DNA of 64,000 nt from an uncultured archaeon (GTDB lineage: Archaea > Halobacteriota > Methanosarcinia > Methanosarcinales > Methanoperedenaceae): positions 62,001-126,000 of the forward strand of contig CABMIB010000101.1 in NCBI GenBank assembly GCA_902386135.1. Reading direction: 5' to 3'. A program made the position numbers and the translations under genes. Numbering within the stretch: the stretch's first letter is position 1; each line of letters starts with the position of its first letter. Shown one piece after another: positions 26,517 to 35,893 of the stretch. A model generated the notes under the pieces. It did no database searches. It saw nothing but the letters and a program-made list of their open reading frames with translations, and had not been told where the DNA came from.

Positions 26517-26640
26517 ACAATCAGTCGCAGATGAACGCGAATAAACGCAGATGCTCCACTATAAATCTGTGTTCATTTGCGTTTATCTGCGGTTTTGTTT
26601 CTCATGGATATTACGGTTATTTTCGAACTTTACCATAGTA
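26517..26640 (-). repeat. ~120-bp dispersed palindromic element, right copy (inverted)
   Basis: Reverse complement of the element at 15238-15357, including the outer flank GAAAATAACCGTAATATCC and the CCGCAGATAAACGC core. It forms the right border of the accessory region. The remaining 26641-26779 contains the promoter area of the CDC48 operon and no gene. Confidence 0.75.
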
Positions 26641-26779
26641 CCGAAAATCAGCCATTTTTCCCCTGTTACCACAAAAGTCATGCAAACATCCCAAATTCCT
26701 GCGAAACAATTAAGTAGCCGTACTCTATTTTAATACATATCTTGAATAAACTATCGAAAATATCTGAGGGGAAATAATA

Positions 26780-28993
26780 ATGGATGAAATAATGCTCTCG
26801 GTAGCCAAAGCCTACCCGAACGACTCCGGAAGAGGTATAGCGCGCCTTGACCCGCATACGATGATGGTCTTGCAGCTTACTCCTGGAGATATCATAGAGA
26901 TCGAAGGAAAGAAACGCACATCCGCAAAAGTCTGGCGTGCAGACCGCATAGACTGGGATCAGGATATCATTCGCATCGACGGTTTTATCCGGCAGAATGC
27001 GGGCGCGGGCATCGGCGATAATGTAAAGGTAAAGAAAACAGAGGTCAAGATAGCGAACAAGGTCGTCCTGGCGCCGCCTGAAGGCACATCTATCCAGTTC
27101 GGTGGCGAGGCGGAGGAAATGGTAAAACGCCAGATAATGAAACGTTCGATAGTCAAGGGAGATATAATTCCAGTAATGAGCACGATGGCCCATCCTTTCC
27201 TGGGACGCGTGGTGACAGGCCAGACGATTCCCCTCATTGCCATCGAGGCGGAACCTGAAGGCATAATTTTAGTCACGGAAAGCACGGATATCAAGCTCAG
27301 GGAAAAACCCGTAGTACTTGAGGTAACAGGAACGGGTATAACCTACGAGGATATCGGCGGTTTAAGCGACGAGATACAGCGCCTGCGCGAAATGATTGAG
27401 CTTCCTATGAAGCATCCGGAGATATTTGAGAAACTGGGCATCGAATCCCCGAAAGGCGTGCTGATGTACGGTCCTCCCGGTACCGGGAAAACGCTCATAG
27501 CCAGGGCTGTTGCAAACGAATCGGGCGCCAATTTCTTCTCTATCGCCGGTCCTGAGATAATGAGCAAATATTACGGGGAAAGCGAACAGAGACTGCGGGA
27601 GCTGTTCGAACAGGCAAACAAGGAAGCACCCTCCATTATATTCATAGATGAACTTGATTCCATTGCCCCGAAGAGGGAAGAAGTAACGGGTGAAGTTGAG
27701 CGCAGGGTAGTTGCGCAGCTTCTTACAATGATGGACGGTCTTGAAGAGCGGGGACAGGTCGTTGTCATAGGAGCGACCAACCGCATAGATGCCATCGACC
27801 CTGCACTTCGCCGCCCTGGCAGGTTTGACCGCGAGATCGAGATCGGTGTGCCGGACAGGAATGAGAGGATAGAGATCCTCCAGATACACACGCGGGGCAT
27901 GCCGCTTGCCGAAGATGTCAAGCTTGAAGATATTGGCGACAGGACCCATGGGTTCGTTGGGGCTGATATTTCCGCTCTCGTAAGGGAAGCGGCAATGAAA
28001 GCCCTGCGCAGATACCTTCCTCAGATAAAACTCGATGAAGCTGTCCCGAGGGAGGTACTTAACAGCATGCAGGTCACGGCCGGTGATTTTGATTCTGCGC
28101 ATAAGGACGTCGAGCCGTCGGCGATGAGGGAAGTGCTTGTTGAAGTACCCAGGGTGACCTGGGATGAAGTAGGCGGGCTTGATGAAGCAAAACAGGAGAT
28201 AATAGAAGCAGTCGAATGGCCTCTTAAAAATCCCGAGAGGTTTGAAAAAATGGGTATCCAGCCCCCGAAAGGTATTCTCCTTTACGGTCCGCCGGGTACG
28301 GGTAAGACCCTTCTTGCGAAAGCTGTTGCGAATGAAAGTTCAGCCAATTTCATAAGTGTCCGGGGCCCGCAACTTTTATCCAAATGGGTTGGCGAATCCG
28401 AGAAAGCCATCAGGGAAGTCTTCAAAAAATCCCGACAGGTAGCGCCATGCGTGCTGTTCCTTGACGAGCTTGATGCTATCGCCCCGATAAGGGGAATGGA
28501 GCTTGGCTCAAAAGCCTCAGAGCGCGTGGTCAACCAGTTATTGACCGAGCTTGACGGCATCGAGACCCTGAAGAACGTCGTGGTGATAGCCGCAACGAAC
28601 AGACCTGAGATAATCGACCCTGCGCTGATCCGTTCAGGCAGGTTTGACAGGCTGGTGTTCGTAGGGCCTTCAAGCAGGGCTGGAAGAGTCAACATATTCA
28701 AGATACACTTGAAAAATGTCCCGCTTGCAGATGACGTGAGCGTGGAAGAGTTAGCCGACCTTACCGATAATTACGTAGGCGCGGATATCGAAGCCCTGTG
28801 CAGGGAAGCGGTGATGCTGGCATTGCGGGAAAATTTCGATATTGAGAAAGTCGAGATGAGACATTTCCGCGATTCACTGAAGAAGGTAAGACCTGCACTT
28901 GTAGAAGGTATGGTTGAATATTACGAAAAGCTGAAAGTGCAATTCCAGGGCGGGGCAAAACAGGAACAGAAGTCTTATATAGGATATAGATAA
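26780..28993 (+). CDS. cdc48: CDC48/VCP-type AAA ATPase, paralogue 1
   Basis: The 737-residue protein has the full CDC48 layout: an N-domain ([14 protein letters not shown]), then D1 with Walker [10 protein letters not shown] (~232) and [21 protein letters not shown]2 follows, with Walker A near 502 and [10 protein letters not shown]. Both Walker B motifs read DELD where the other two paralogues read DEID. The protein unfolds substrates, often for the 20S proteasome. Its C-terminus ends IGYR, a weak match to the HbYX proteasome-docking motif. It opens a tight operon with a PRC-barrel protein, DTD2, FtsZ and QueE, which hints at a cell-division or quality-control role distinct from the heat-shock copies. 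GAGGGG lies 10 nt before the ATG. Confidence 0.92.
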   Translation: MDEIMLSVAKAYPNDSGRGIARLDPHTMMVLQLTPGDIIEIEGKKRTSAKVWRADRIDWDQDIIRIDGFIRQNAGAGIGDNVKVKKTEVKIANKVVLAPPEGTSIQFGGEAEEMVKRQIMKRSIVKGDIIPVMSTMAHPFLGRVVTGQTIPLIAIEAEPEGIILVTESTDIKLREKPVVLEVTGTGITYEDIGGLSDEIQRLREMIELPMKHPEIFEKLGIESPKGVLMYGPPGTGKTLIARAVANESGANFFSIAGPEIMSKYYGESEQRLRELFEQANKEAPSIIFIDELDSIAPKREEVTGEVERRVVAQLLTMMDGLEERGQVVVIGATNRIDAIDPALRRPGRFDREIEIGVPDRNERIEILQIHTRGMPLAEDVKLEDIGDRTHGFVGADISALVREAAMKALRRYLPQIKLDEAVPREVLNSMQVTAGDFDSAHKDVEPSAMREVLVEVPRVTWDEVGGLDEAKQEIIEAVEWPLKNPERFEKMGIQPPKGILLYGPPGTGKTLLAKAVANESSANFISVRGPQLLSKWVGESEKAIREVFKKSRQVAPCVLFLDELDAIAPIRGMELGSKASERVVNQLLTELDGIETLKNVVVIAATNRPEIIDPALIRSGRFDRLVFVGPSSRAGRVNIFKIHLKNVPLADDVSVEELADLTDNYVGADIEALCREAVMLALRENFDIEKVEMRHFRDSLKKVRPALVEGMVEYYEKLKVQFQGGAKQEQKSYIGYR

Positions 28994-29010
28994 CTGAAGA
29001 TGGGATTTTT

Positions 29011-29274
29011 ATGGCGAAGATACTTGCAAAAAACTTGGCAAACAAGAGGGTAATGCTTACAGACGGATCAGAGCTGGGAACAGCCAACAATGTAATTATG
29101 GAGACCCATACAGGAGAGTTGTTATACCTGCTGGTTAAACCATCTGCAGTAATCGATACTTCAAAATACAAGACGCAGGACGGTTTTATCCTTATCCCGT
29201 TTGAGGCCGTAAGAGCTGCGAAAGACTATGCCATAGTCGATAAGAAGCTCATAACAGGCAGCGATTTCGATTGA
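29011..29274 (+). CDS. PRC-barrel protein (CdpB-like)
   Basis: An 87-residue single PRC-barrel domain: KNLANKRVMLTDGSELGTAN, LLYLLVKPS and GFILIPFEAVRAAKDYAIVD. PRC-barrel proteins of this size (CdpB1/CdpB2 in haloarchaea) link SepF and FtsZ in archaeal cell division. Its place 18 nt after a CDC48 gene and three codons-scale gaps away from FtsZ supports such a role here, but that is inference. Alternative roles for the domain in RNA processing exist in other lineages. Confidence 0.8.
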   Translation: MAKILAKNLANKRVMLTDGSELGTANNVIMETHTGELLYLLVKPSAVIDTSKYKTQDGFILIPFEAVRAAKDYAIVDKKLITGSDFD

Positions 29275-29301
29275 GCTTGATATCGTCCGGAAGGCAGTGT
29301 T

Positions 29302-30681
29302 TTGAGCGGTGAAACAAAGATAACAATAGTTTGTTCAACCCAGGACAGGGCCAGCCGGAATATCAAAAATAACCTTTTAGCTCTCAAAAAATGGGAGCCT
29401 GCAGGTTCAGGCTCCGGTTATTCTGTTTTTGAATTCAAAGGTTACAGGATAGTGGAAATAGAAGAGCCCCTCATATTCCAGGACGGGCTTGATAAAAAAC
29501 TGGTGGAACGCGGGCTTCCGGCGGGTCTCATTATTTTCGCATCCAAGCACAGGAGCAAAGATGGCAGGGCTATCCTGACTGTCCACTCAACAGGGAATGC
29601 GGGTGAAGCAAAATTCGGGGGAAAGCAAAAGCAACTGGCAGTTGCCGCGCCACAGGCTGTCCGTTCGCTTCTCCGCTCCCTTAAAATGCTGTGCGGGAAC
29701 GAAGAATACAAGGTAACTCTTGAGTGCACGCATCACGGACCGAGCGATATAGAGGTACCTTCGGTTTTCATTGAGATCGGGAGCGATGAAAAGCAGTGGC
29801 TTGATGAAGCCGCCGGGAGGATAGTTGCGAATGCGATAATGATGTTGAAAGACACCGACTCGCCTGTCGCAGTGGGTTTCGGAGGCACGCATTATGCACC
29901 GAGGCAGACTTCGCTCATCTTTGAGACAGGTGTCACGTTCGGGCACATATTCCCGACCCATGCGCTTGCGGAACTTGATGAGGAACTGATACGGCAGGCT
30001 TTCAAGAGATCAAATGCCGATTTTGCTTACCTGGACAGGAAATCGATGAAAGCGGAACAGCGCGAAAGACTGGGCGCATTGATAGAGAGCATCGGGTTTG
30101 AGATGCTCAAAGAGAGCGATATAAGGGATATGGACGGGATACCCTGGGAGTTCTGCCAGCAGCTTCGGAATAAAATAAGAGAAGTATGCCCGAATGGCCG
30201 CCCCAGGATCACGGATAAGATAAAATGCGAAATCTTATCATGCCAGGACTGCATATGCCCGAAGGTAAAGGTGGCGCGGATAAGCCCCGCTCTTTTATCG
30301 GAAGCCGAAAAGCTTGATAAAGAGCGTCTTACGAAATTCCTTTCAGACCATAATATCGCATATGTTGAAAATGAGGACGGCAGGTTCGCCCATGTAATAA
30401 TAGCCCTGGACAGCAACTGCGCGAGACTGGCGGCTGAAGAACTGGCGAACGAGTGCGTGGCTATCCTTAAAAAACACTGCGAAGTCGATGTGAATAAAGG
30501 GACACTGCAAATAACAGAGAAAAAGTTCAGTCCTGAAAGTGCGATATCTCTTGGAATAACCGAAGGGCCGATGTTCGGTAAACTCGCCCAGGGCAAATCC
30601 GTGATTATAGATGGAAAAACTATAAATCCAGAAATGGTATATAAAACCAATAAAAGAATTATTAAATTGAGTTACGATTGA
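29302..30681 (+). CDS. dtdA: D-aminoacyl-tRNA deacylase (DTD2 type)
   Basis: The start is a TTG (29302). The first ~270 residues carry DTD2 features: KITIVCSTQDRASRNI, LIIFASKHRSKDG, LTVHSTGNAGEAKFGG, LECTHHGPSD, VGFGGTHYAPRQT and VTFGHIFPTHAL. The His-rich motifs bind zinc. DTD2 hydrolyses D-aminoacyl-tRNAs and protects against chirality errors and aldehyde damage. The remaining ~180 residues form an extra C-terminal region (CQDCICPKVKVARISP) with a cysteine cluster, longer than the minimal DTD2. The FtsZ gene begins 3 nt after its stop. Confidence 0.9.
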   Translation: MSGETKITIVCSTQDRASRNIKNNLLALKKWEPAGSGSGYSVFEFKGYRIVEIEEPLIFQDGLDKKLVERGLPAGLIIFASKHRSKDGRAILTVHSTGNAGEAKFGGKQKQLAVAAPQAVRSLLRSLKMLCGNEEYKVTLECTHHGPSDIEVPSVFIEIGSDEKQWLDEAAGRIVANAIMMLKDTDSPVAVGFGGTHYAPRQTSLIFETGVTFGHIFPTHALAELDEELIRQAFKRSNADFAYLDRKSMKAEQRERLGALIESIGFEMLKESDIRDMDGIPWEFCQQLRNKIREVCPNGRPRITDKIKCEILSCQDCICPKVKVARISPALLSEAEKLDKERLTKFLSDHNIAYVENEDGRFAHVIIALDSNCARLAAEELANECVAILKKHCEVDVNKGTLQITEKKFSPESAISLGITEGPMFGKLAQGKSVIIDGKTINPEMVYKTNKRIIKLSYD

Positions 30682-30684
30682 GGG

Positions 30685-31785
30685 ATGAAGAAAATGGAAT
30701 CGATAATAAGTGAGGCAATTGCAAGAGCTGGAGAATCAAAAATGCCGGTCATCGGGGATACGGATGAGGAACTTCTGGCGATTCTTCAGGAACTGAAAAC
30801 GAATATTTCTGTAATAGGATGCGGAGGATCGGGCTCGAATACGATCCAGCGAATGTCGGAGGAAGGTATAATCGGAGCTGAGCTTTATGCGCTCAATACC
30901 GATGCCCAGCATCTTCTCAATATCAAGGTCAGGAAAAAAGTCCTGATAGGCAGGAGCAGGACGAGAGGACTTGGAGCAGGAAGCATCCCCCAGATAGGCC
31001 AGGATGCTGCTCAGGAATCAAAAGCACAGATAGAGAAAGCTGTCGGGAATGCGGATATGGTTTTTGTGACCTGCGGTCTCGGCGGCGGAACTGGTACTGG
31101 TGCAGCTCCGGTAGTCGCTGAAGTGGCACGGGACTCAGGAGCCCTGACCATCGCCGTAGTAACGCTGCCATTCTCGGTCGAAGGGAATATCCGTATGGAA
31201 AATGCGGAAGCAGGACTTGAGCGGCTGCGCGATGTCGTTGATACCGTGATCGTCGTCCCGAACGATAAGCTGCTTGAGGTCGTACCCCATCTCCCTCTCC
31301 AGGCGGCGTTCAAGGTATGCGATGAAGTGCTGATGAGAGCGGTCAAAGGGATCACTGAACTTATCACCAAGCCGGGTCTTGTTAACCTTGATTTCGCGGA
31401 TGTGCGGGTCATAATGCAGAAAAGCGGCGTAGCCATGATAGGTCTTGGCGAGGCTGAAGGCGAGAACAAAGCCATTGAATCCGTACAGAAGGCGCTTAGA
31501 AGCCCGCTGCTGGACGTTGATGTATCGGGTGCGACAGGCGCGCTTGTCAATGTCGTCGGCGGACCTGATATGACAATATCCGAGGCCGAAAGCGTAGTGA
31601 ACGAACTCTACACGCGCGTTGACCCCAAGGCAAGGCTGATATGGGGCGCAACGGTCGATCCCGAGCTTGAGCATGTCATAAGGACGATGATCGTTGTCAC
31701 CGGCGTTAAGTCCCCGCAGATAATGGGTAAGAATACTACCGGGAATATAACTACAGCGAGGTACGGGATTGACCTGGTCAGATAG
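30685..31785 (+). CDS. ftsZ: Cell division protein FtsZ (FtsZ1 type)
   Basis: The 366-residue protein has the tubulin-family GTPase signature [13 protein letters not shown] near residue 133, the NTDAQHL motif and the T7-loop region [10 protein letters not shown]. The N-terminal extension ([16 protein letters not shown]) and overall sequence resemble archaeal FtsZ1 proteins such as MJ0370. FtsZ polymerises into the division ring. No SepF gene is present in the window. It sits between DTD2 and QueE in one operon, with the PRC-barrel gene two genes upstream. Confidence 0.95.
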   Translation: MKKMESIISEAIARAGESKMPVIGDTDEELLAILQELKTNISVIGCGGSGSNTIQRMSEEGIIGAELYALNTDAQHLLNIKVRKKVLIGRSRTRGLGAGSIPQIGQDAAQESKAQIEKAVGNADMVFVTCGLGGGTGTGAAPVVAEVARDSGALTIAVVTLPFSVEGNIRMENAEAGLERLRDVVDTVIVVPNDKLLEVVPHLPLQAAFKVCDEVLMRAVKGITELITKPGLVNLDFADVRVIMQKSGVAMIGLGEAEGENKAIESVQKALRSPLLDVDVSGATGALVNVVGGPDMTISEAESVVNELYTRVDPKARLIWGATVDPELEHVIRTMIVVTGVKSPQIMGKNTTGNITTARYGIDLVR

Positions 31786-31803
31786 GATCAAACGTAATAT
31801 TTG

Positions 31804-32532
31804 ATGCATGCAAATATAAGCGAGATATTTAATTCGATCCAGGGCGAAGGACCTTACGCAGGCGTGCGCCAGGTATTCGTCAGATTCTCAAAGTGCCAGC
31901 TTCGCTGTGAATATTGCGATACCCCGCAAACTAGGAACGTTTCAGAAAGATGCAGGATCGAGAAAACACCGGGAAAAGGCGATTTCTACCATGTCGTTAA
32001 CCCTCTCAGCAGGGATGATGTTGCGGAAATAATCCGGAAATTATGGACGCCTTCAACAAAGCACATATCCCTGACAGGAGGGGAACCGTTGATCCATGCG
32101 GATTTTATTAAAACACTTGATGCCGGTTATCCGCTGTACCTTGAGACGAACTCAGGACTCCCTGAGAAAGCCCGTGAATTAAAAGATGTGATTTCGATCT
32201 CTTCATGCGACATAAAATTGCCTGAACACCGTGCTGCCGATAATTACAGTGAACTGCTGGAAAACGAGCTTGAGACCATCTCCATACTGAACGGGACATC
32301 CGAGACATTTGTGAAGCTTGTGATACTCCCTGAAACCACTATCAGGTCGATATCTCCTGCCGTGGACGGTATCGCGTCCATAGATGAGAACATCCCGTTC
32401 ATCCTTCAGCCTGTAACTTCAAATAAAGCGGTGCCATCGCGTCTGCTGCTTGAACTGATGGATTTTGCCGCGAAAAAATTAAAAGATGTGCGCTCTATAC
32501 CGCAGACGCACAAAATGATGGGTTTACTCTAA
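31804..32532 (+). CDS. queE: 7-carboxy-7-deazaguanine synthase (radical SAM)
   Basis: I use the ATG at 31804; a TTG directly before it is also in frame. The 242-residue protein begins HANISEIFNSIQGEGPYAG and has the radical-SAM cluster motif CQLRCEYC (CxxxCxxC) and the GGEPL motif. QueE makes the 7-deazaguanine precursor CDG for archaeosine (and queuosine-like) tRNA modification. QueC/QueD and the archaeosine transglycosylase are not in the window. It is the last gene of the operon, and the convergent lipoprotein gene overlaps its end by four bases. Confidence 0.9.
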   Translation: MHANISEIFNSIQGEGPYAGVRQVFVRFSKCQLRCEYCDTPQTRNVSERCRIEKTPGKGDFYHVVNPLSRDDVAEIIRKLWTPSTKHISLTGGEPLIHADFIKTLDAGYPLYLETNSGLPEKARELKDVISISSCDIKLPEHRAADNYSELLENELETISILNGTSETFVKLVILPETTIRSISPAVDGIASIDENIPFILQPVTSNKAVPSRLLLELMDFAAKKLKDVRSIPQTHKMMGLL

Positions 32533-33032
32533 TGACCTGTTGCGGTCGCAAGATCTTTCACTTCCTGGAGATTGGAAGATGAGCCGACTATTACCATTGA
32601 CTTTTCAATTGTCCATGTTACACTGTAAACTGTTACCGGCTGCCCTTTCATTACTGTGAAATCCGCGACTTTTGTGGCTGTATGCCCATTAAGAGAGATA
32701 TCCTCGAAGGGATTATATTTGTCTCCGAACTTTTTCTTAAAATCCGCCTTGTACTGTTCCAGGAGCGCACCGGGATTTTCAGTCCCGATTACCTGGATAT
32801 AAATATCGTCCTCGCCTTTCCTGTAAACGCCTTCTGTGGCATTGACCGATTTGCCGCCGATCTCCACTTCCACGTCATGCGTACCCATATATGTGAAACC
32901 CGCAGGCAGACCCGTTGTCGGGATCAAAGATTGTCCTGTGGTGTTAACCGGGGTTTTATTTCCGTCGATACATCCTGAGATAAAAACTGCTGTAATTAGA
33001 AAAATCAACAGCAGTACGAATTTATTTGACAT
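32529..33032 (-). CDS. Lipoprotein of unknown function
   Basis: Starting at the ATG at 33032 gives MSNKFVLLLIFLITAVFISGC, a clean lipoprotein signal with the Cys near residue 21. The 167-residue product then has a Thr/Pro/Gly linker (NTTGQSLIPTTGLPAGFTYMG) and a compact domain with EGVYRKGEDDIYIQVIGTENP and TVYSVTWTIEKSMVIVGSSS. It recalls small envelope lipoproteins that sense or bind substrates, but no family can be named. It is anchored outside the cell membrane. It is convergent with the QueE operon and transcribed divergently from the lipoprotein at 33171. Confidence 0.7.
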   Translation of the reverse strand: MSNKFVLLLIFLITAVFISGCIDGNKTPVNTTGQSLIPTTGLPAGFTYMGTHDVEVEIGGKSVNATEGVYRKGEDDIYIQVIGTENPGALLEQYKADFKKKFGDKYNPFEDISLNGHTATKVADFTVMKGQPVTVYSVTWTIEKSMVIVGSSSNLQEVKDLATATGH

Positions 33033-33170
33033 ATAGTACCTCATTTTACCTCTTATTACGCTATGGACTTGAAAAATGTAGCGGTCGCTTCGAACCGGAT
33101 AGAAGTTAAAGCAAGCGTTATATATTTTTACGATTATTAGTTATGTAAATAAATAATTAGAAGAAGAAAT

Positions 33171-33953
33171 ATGAATAAAGGAACAATTATCCTCGTACTG
33201 CTCATCGTATTCATCAGCGGATGTATCGAGCCCCGGGCTGATTACCGGGCAGGCGGGAATAACGACATCGCACCTGAAGGACATTCCGTACCAGCAGTAG
33301 CCGGTACAAATACACCTGCCGGATTCGGAGATAACGGCACATCTCCCGTATCAGATAAAACCGGCGAAACTTTACCCGATGCAGGAAATAGCAGCAGGTC
33401 ACAATTATCCGGCAAAACGAACGGCACTTCACCGGATGCTCGTCTGGAAGCAAATAAGAGCGAGCTGCTTATCGACAGGATAGGCCTTAACCTGAGTTCT
33501 TTTTATGAGAAAAAATGGAACAGCCTGTACCAGGCGGATGAACTTGATTGCTCCAGGATGTCCGTATATTTCTGGGATTACATAAGGACAAATTACCATG
33601 TGGCACCGAAAATAGTTGTTTCTTACCAGAGGGAGCATGCATGGCTGGCGCTGAAGGTAAGCGATGTCGGGAACTCATCAAATTACATGCGCCGGGATAT
33701 AGAGGGTGTAGGTTATTATTACCTTGAAGCCACGATACCGAAGATCGTGACCAATGATAATACGAAATTCAATATAAACGGTCAACCGTTCACTTCTGCT
33801 GAGTTCTATAATGCAACCATATACATCTTTGACACGCCGCAGGATGCGAATGATTTCCAGGCGGACAATTCATGGTCGGGAGGATGGAACCAGGAATTCA
33901 GGCTGAAAAAGGAGGATACTGACAAGATAGCGAAGTTTATGAGATCGAATTAA
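33171..33953 (+). CDS. Lipoprotein with possible transglutaminase-like domain
   Basis: MNKGTIILVLLIVFISGC is a lipoprotein signal. A ~90-residue Pro/Gly/Ser/Asn-rich linker follows (TPAGFGDNGTSPVSDKTG). The C-terminal ~140 residues carry ELDCSRMSVYFWDYI, REHAWLALKV and YYYLEATIP in that order. A Cys-His-Glu/Asp series with this spacing suggests a transglutaminase/papain-like fold, as in other archaeal surface lipoproteins. Whether it is active is unknown. The gene ends seven nucleotides before the convergent MutL gene. Confidence 0.65.
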   Translation: MNKGTIILVLLIVFISGCIEPRADYRAGGNNDIAPEGHSVPAVAGTNTPAGFGDNGTSPVSDKTGETLPDAGNSSRSQLSGKTNGTSPDARLEANKSELLIDRIGLNLSSFYEKKWNSLYQADELDCSRMSVYFWDYIRTNYHVAPKIVVSYQREHAWLALKVSDVGNSSNYMRRDIEGVGYYYLEATIPKIVTNDNTKFNINGQPFTSAEFYNATIYIFDTPQDANDFQADNSWSGGWNQEFRLKKEDTDKIAKFMRSN

Positions 33954-33959
33954 CTTCAA

Positions 33960-35705
33960 TCAACTTCTCTTGAACAGTTTATCCAGCTCCTGCCTGTTAA
34001 AGGATATCATCGTAGGCCTGCCGTGGGGACAGGTATACGGGTTCTCGGTCTTGAAAAGCTGTTTTATAAGGCTTTCCATCTGGTCGGATGAACAGTCCGC
34101 CCCTGCCTTTATCGCGCCCCGGCATGCGATACTTCTCGTTATGCGCTCAAAGATGCCTGTGTCGTCTTTTATTTTTCCTTCCGAGAGTATGTCGGCCATT
34201 ATATCATGCACCAGCCCCGGGTCTTCAAGCTTTCCCAGGACGTCCGGGACTGCTGTGACCGCGAAGGTATCGGGCCCGAACCCGGATATCCTGAAACCGA
34301 ACTCCTCAAGATACGGGATGCTCTCTTTCATCAGCGCTTTCTCCCTTGGCTCCAGTTCGAGGTTGATGGGAACAATAAGCTCCTGCGAATCCGAGCGCTT
34401 TGATTCCCTCACCTGTTCAAAAAGGACGCGCTCATGCGCCGCATGCTGGTCTATTATTACCAGTCCATCGGATGTTTCCGCGATGACGTACAGGCTCCCC
34501 ACCTGCCCGAGGATTTTTACCTGCGGCGCTTCGTCGGTCTTGATTTTCAGGTCGTCTGTGATATATCGCTCTGTCTGCCTGAGCCTTCGCTCAGTATCTT
34601 TTGCAGAGTATTTAAAAGCAGGCTCCTCCCTTACAATCATCTGGCTCTGCGGAGCCTCTTCAGAAAGCAATGATTGTGCAGCCTGGATTTTTACAGCAGG
34701 TGCAAGGTCAGGTGTAAGGTTCTCATCTGAAAGCGCTCTCTTCACAGCTTCGGACACCGCATCTGAGACCTCCCTCTCATGGCTAAGCCTGACCTGGTTC
34801 TTTGTCGGGTGTACGTTGACATCGACTTCTTTTGTATCAATGAAAATCTTTAAAACTGCTACGGGGAAACGCCCTTTAGGGATAAGTGTACCGTACCCGT
34901 CCCTCAATGCTAAGCTTAGCGCCCTTGAGCCGACGCTCCTGTTGTTTATGTAAAATGACTGGGAATCGATGCTGCCTCTTGTGACAGCAGGTTTTGATAC
35001 GAACCCTGTAACCTTTGCGAACCTGGAGTCAAAATCAACAGCGACCATCGCTCTTGCGACCTCCTGCCCGTAAATATGTATTATCGTATCCCGAAGCTCC
35101 GAGGCGGGCGAGCGCAGTATCTCATTCCCGTTATGGAGCAGGGTAAAAGAGATATCGTTATGACCGAGAGCGTTCTTTGTCACGATATCGGTGATATGCG
35201 CAAGTTCCGTAGTGTCGGATTTCAGGTACTTTTTCCTTGCAGGGGTGTTATAGAACAGCTCTTCGACCGTGATACAGGTCCCATCCGCCGCTCCTGTTTC
35301 GCTTATGCCCTCCGGTTTTCCGCCGTGAACCATGACCTTTGTACCGGCTAAGTCATCCTTTATCTTTGTAATGATCTCCACTTTTGCCACGGCCGTAATG
35401 GAGGACAGCGCCTCTCCCCTGAATCCCATTGTCATTACGTTTTCAATATCCTCGCTCCTGCTTATCTTGCTTGTGGAGTGCTTCACGAAAGAAAGGGCTG
35501 CGTCTTCCTTGCTCATGCCGCTGCCGTTATCGGTGATGCGTATCAGTTTCTTTCCGCCCCGGATCACTTCGATGCGGATGTCAGAAGCTTCTGCGTCTAT
35601 AGAATTTTCGATCAGTTCCTTGACCACGGAGGCGGGGCGTTCTATCACTTCGCCTGCTGCGATCTTGTTGATGGTGGCATCGTCGAGGATGTGTATTTTT
35701 TGCAT
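33960..35705 (-). CDS. mutL: DNA mismatch repair protein MutL
   Basis: The 581-residue protein has the GHKL ATPase motifs IAAGEVIERPASVVKELIEN, ITDNGSGM and TMGFRGEALSSI, then the transducer domain (HPTKNQVRLSHE). The C-terminal domain carries the metal-binding endonuclease motif DQHAAHERVLFE plus ACRGAIKAG and CPHGRPTM. The last motifs mark a nicking MutL as in bacteria that lack MutH. No mutS is within the window, although many archaeal genomes carry both together. The gene is likely monocistronic. Confidence 0.95.
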   Translation of the reverse strand: MQKIHILDDATINKIAAGEVIERPASVVKELIENSIDAEASDIRIEVIRGGKKLIRITDNGSGMSKEDAALSFVKHSTSKISRSEDIENVMTMGFRGEALSSITAVAKVEIITKIKDDLAGTKVMVHGGKPEGISETGAADGTCITVEELFYNTPARKKYLKSDTTELAHITDIVTKNALGHNDISFTLLHNGNEILRSPASELRDTIIHIYGQEVARAMVAVDFDSRFAKVTGFVSKPAVTRGSIDSQSFYINNRSVGSRALSLALRDGYGTLIPKGRFPVAVLKIFIDTKEVDVNVHPTKNQVRLSHEREVSDAVSEAVKRALSDENLTPDLAPAVKIQAAQSLLSEEAPQSQMIVREEPAFKYSAKDTERRLRQTERYITDDLKIKTDEAPQVKILGQVGSLYVIAETSDGLVIIDQHAAHERVLFEQVRESKRSDSQELIVPINLELEPREKALMKESIPYLEEFGFRISGFGPDTFAVTAVPDVLGKLEDPGLVHDIMADILSEGKIKDDTGIFERITRSIACRGAIKAGADCSSDQMESLIKQLFKTENPYTCPHGRPTMISFNRQELDKLFKRS

Positions 35706-35764
35706 TTTAGGGGTTGCGGTGTTATATGCTGTTATTGGTATTCAGTGTTTCGGATAGGCAATCC

Positions 35765-35845
35765 GGGGTCACCGCAAAGAACGCAAAGGGCGCAAAGATT
35801 TTTGCTGTCAGGCTTTGCGTTTTTTGCGCCCTTTGCGGTGTTCAA
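35765..35845. repeat. Palindromic repeat (ACCGCAAAGAACGCAAAG...CTTTGCGGT)
   Basis: The left arm GTCACCGCAAAGAACGCAAAGG faces the right arm ending GCGCCCTTTGCGGTG over a short centre. A close relative lies at 42957-43037 and a half copy near 63650-63685. These are dispersed heptamer-based imperfect palindromes, intergenic, with no visible gene. Confidence 0.7.
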
Positions 35846-35893
35846 CCAAATCAATCCATGGACTACTTAGAAGGCAGCCTCTTTTTTCAAACC

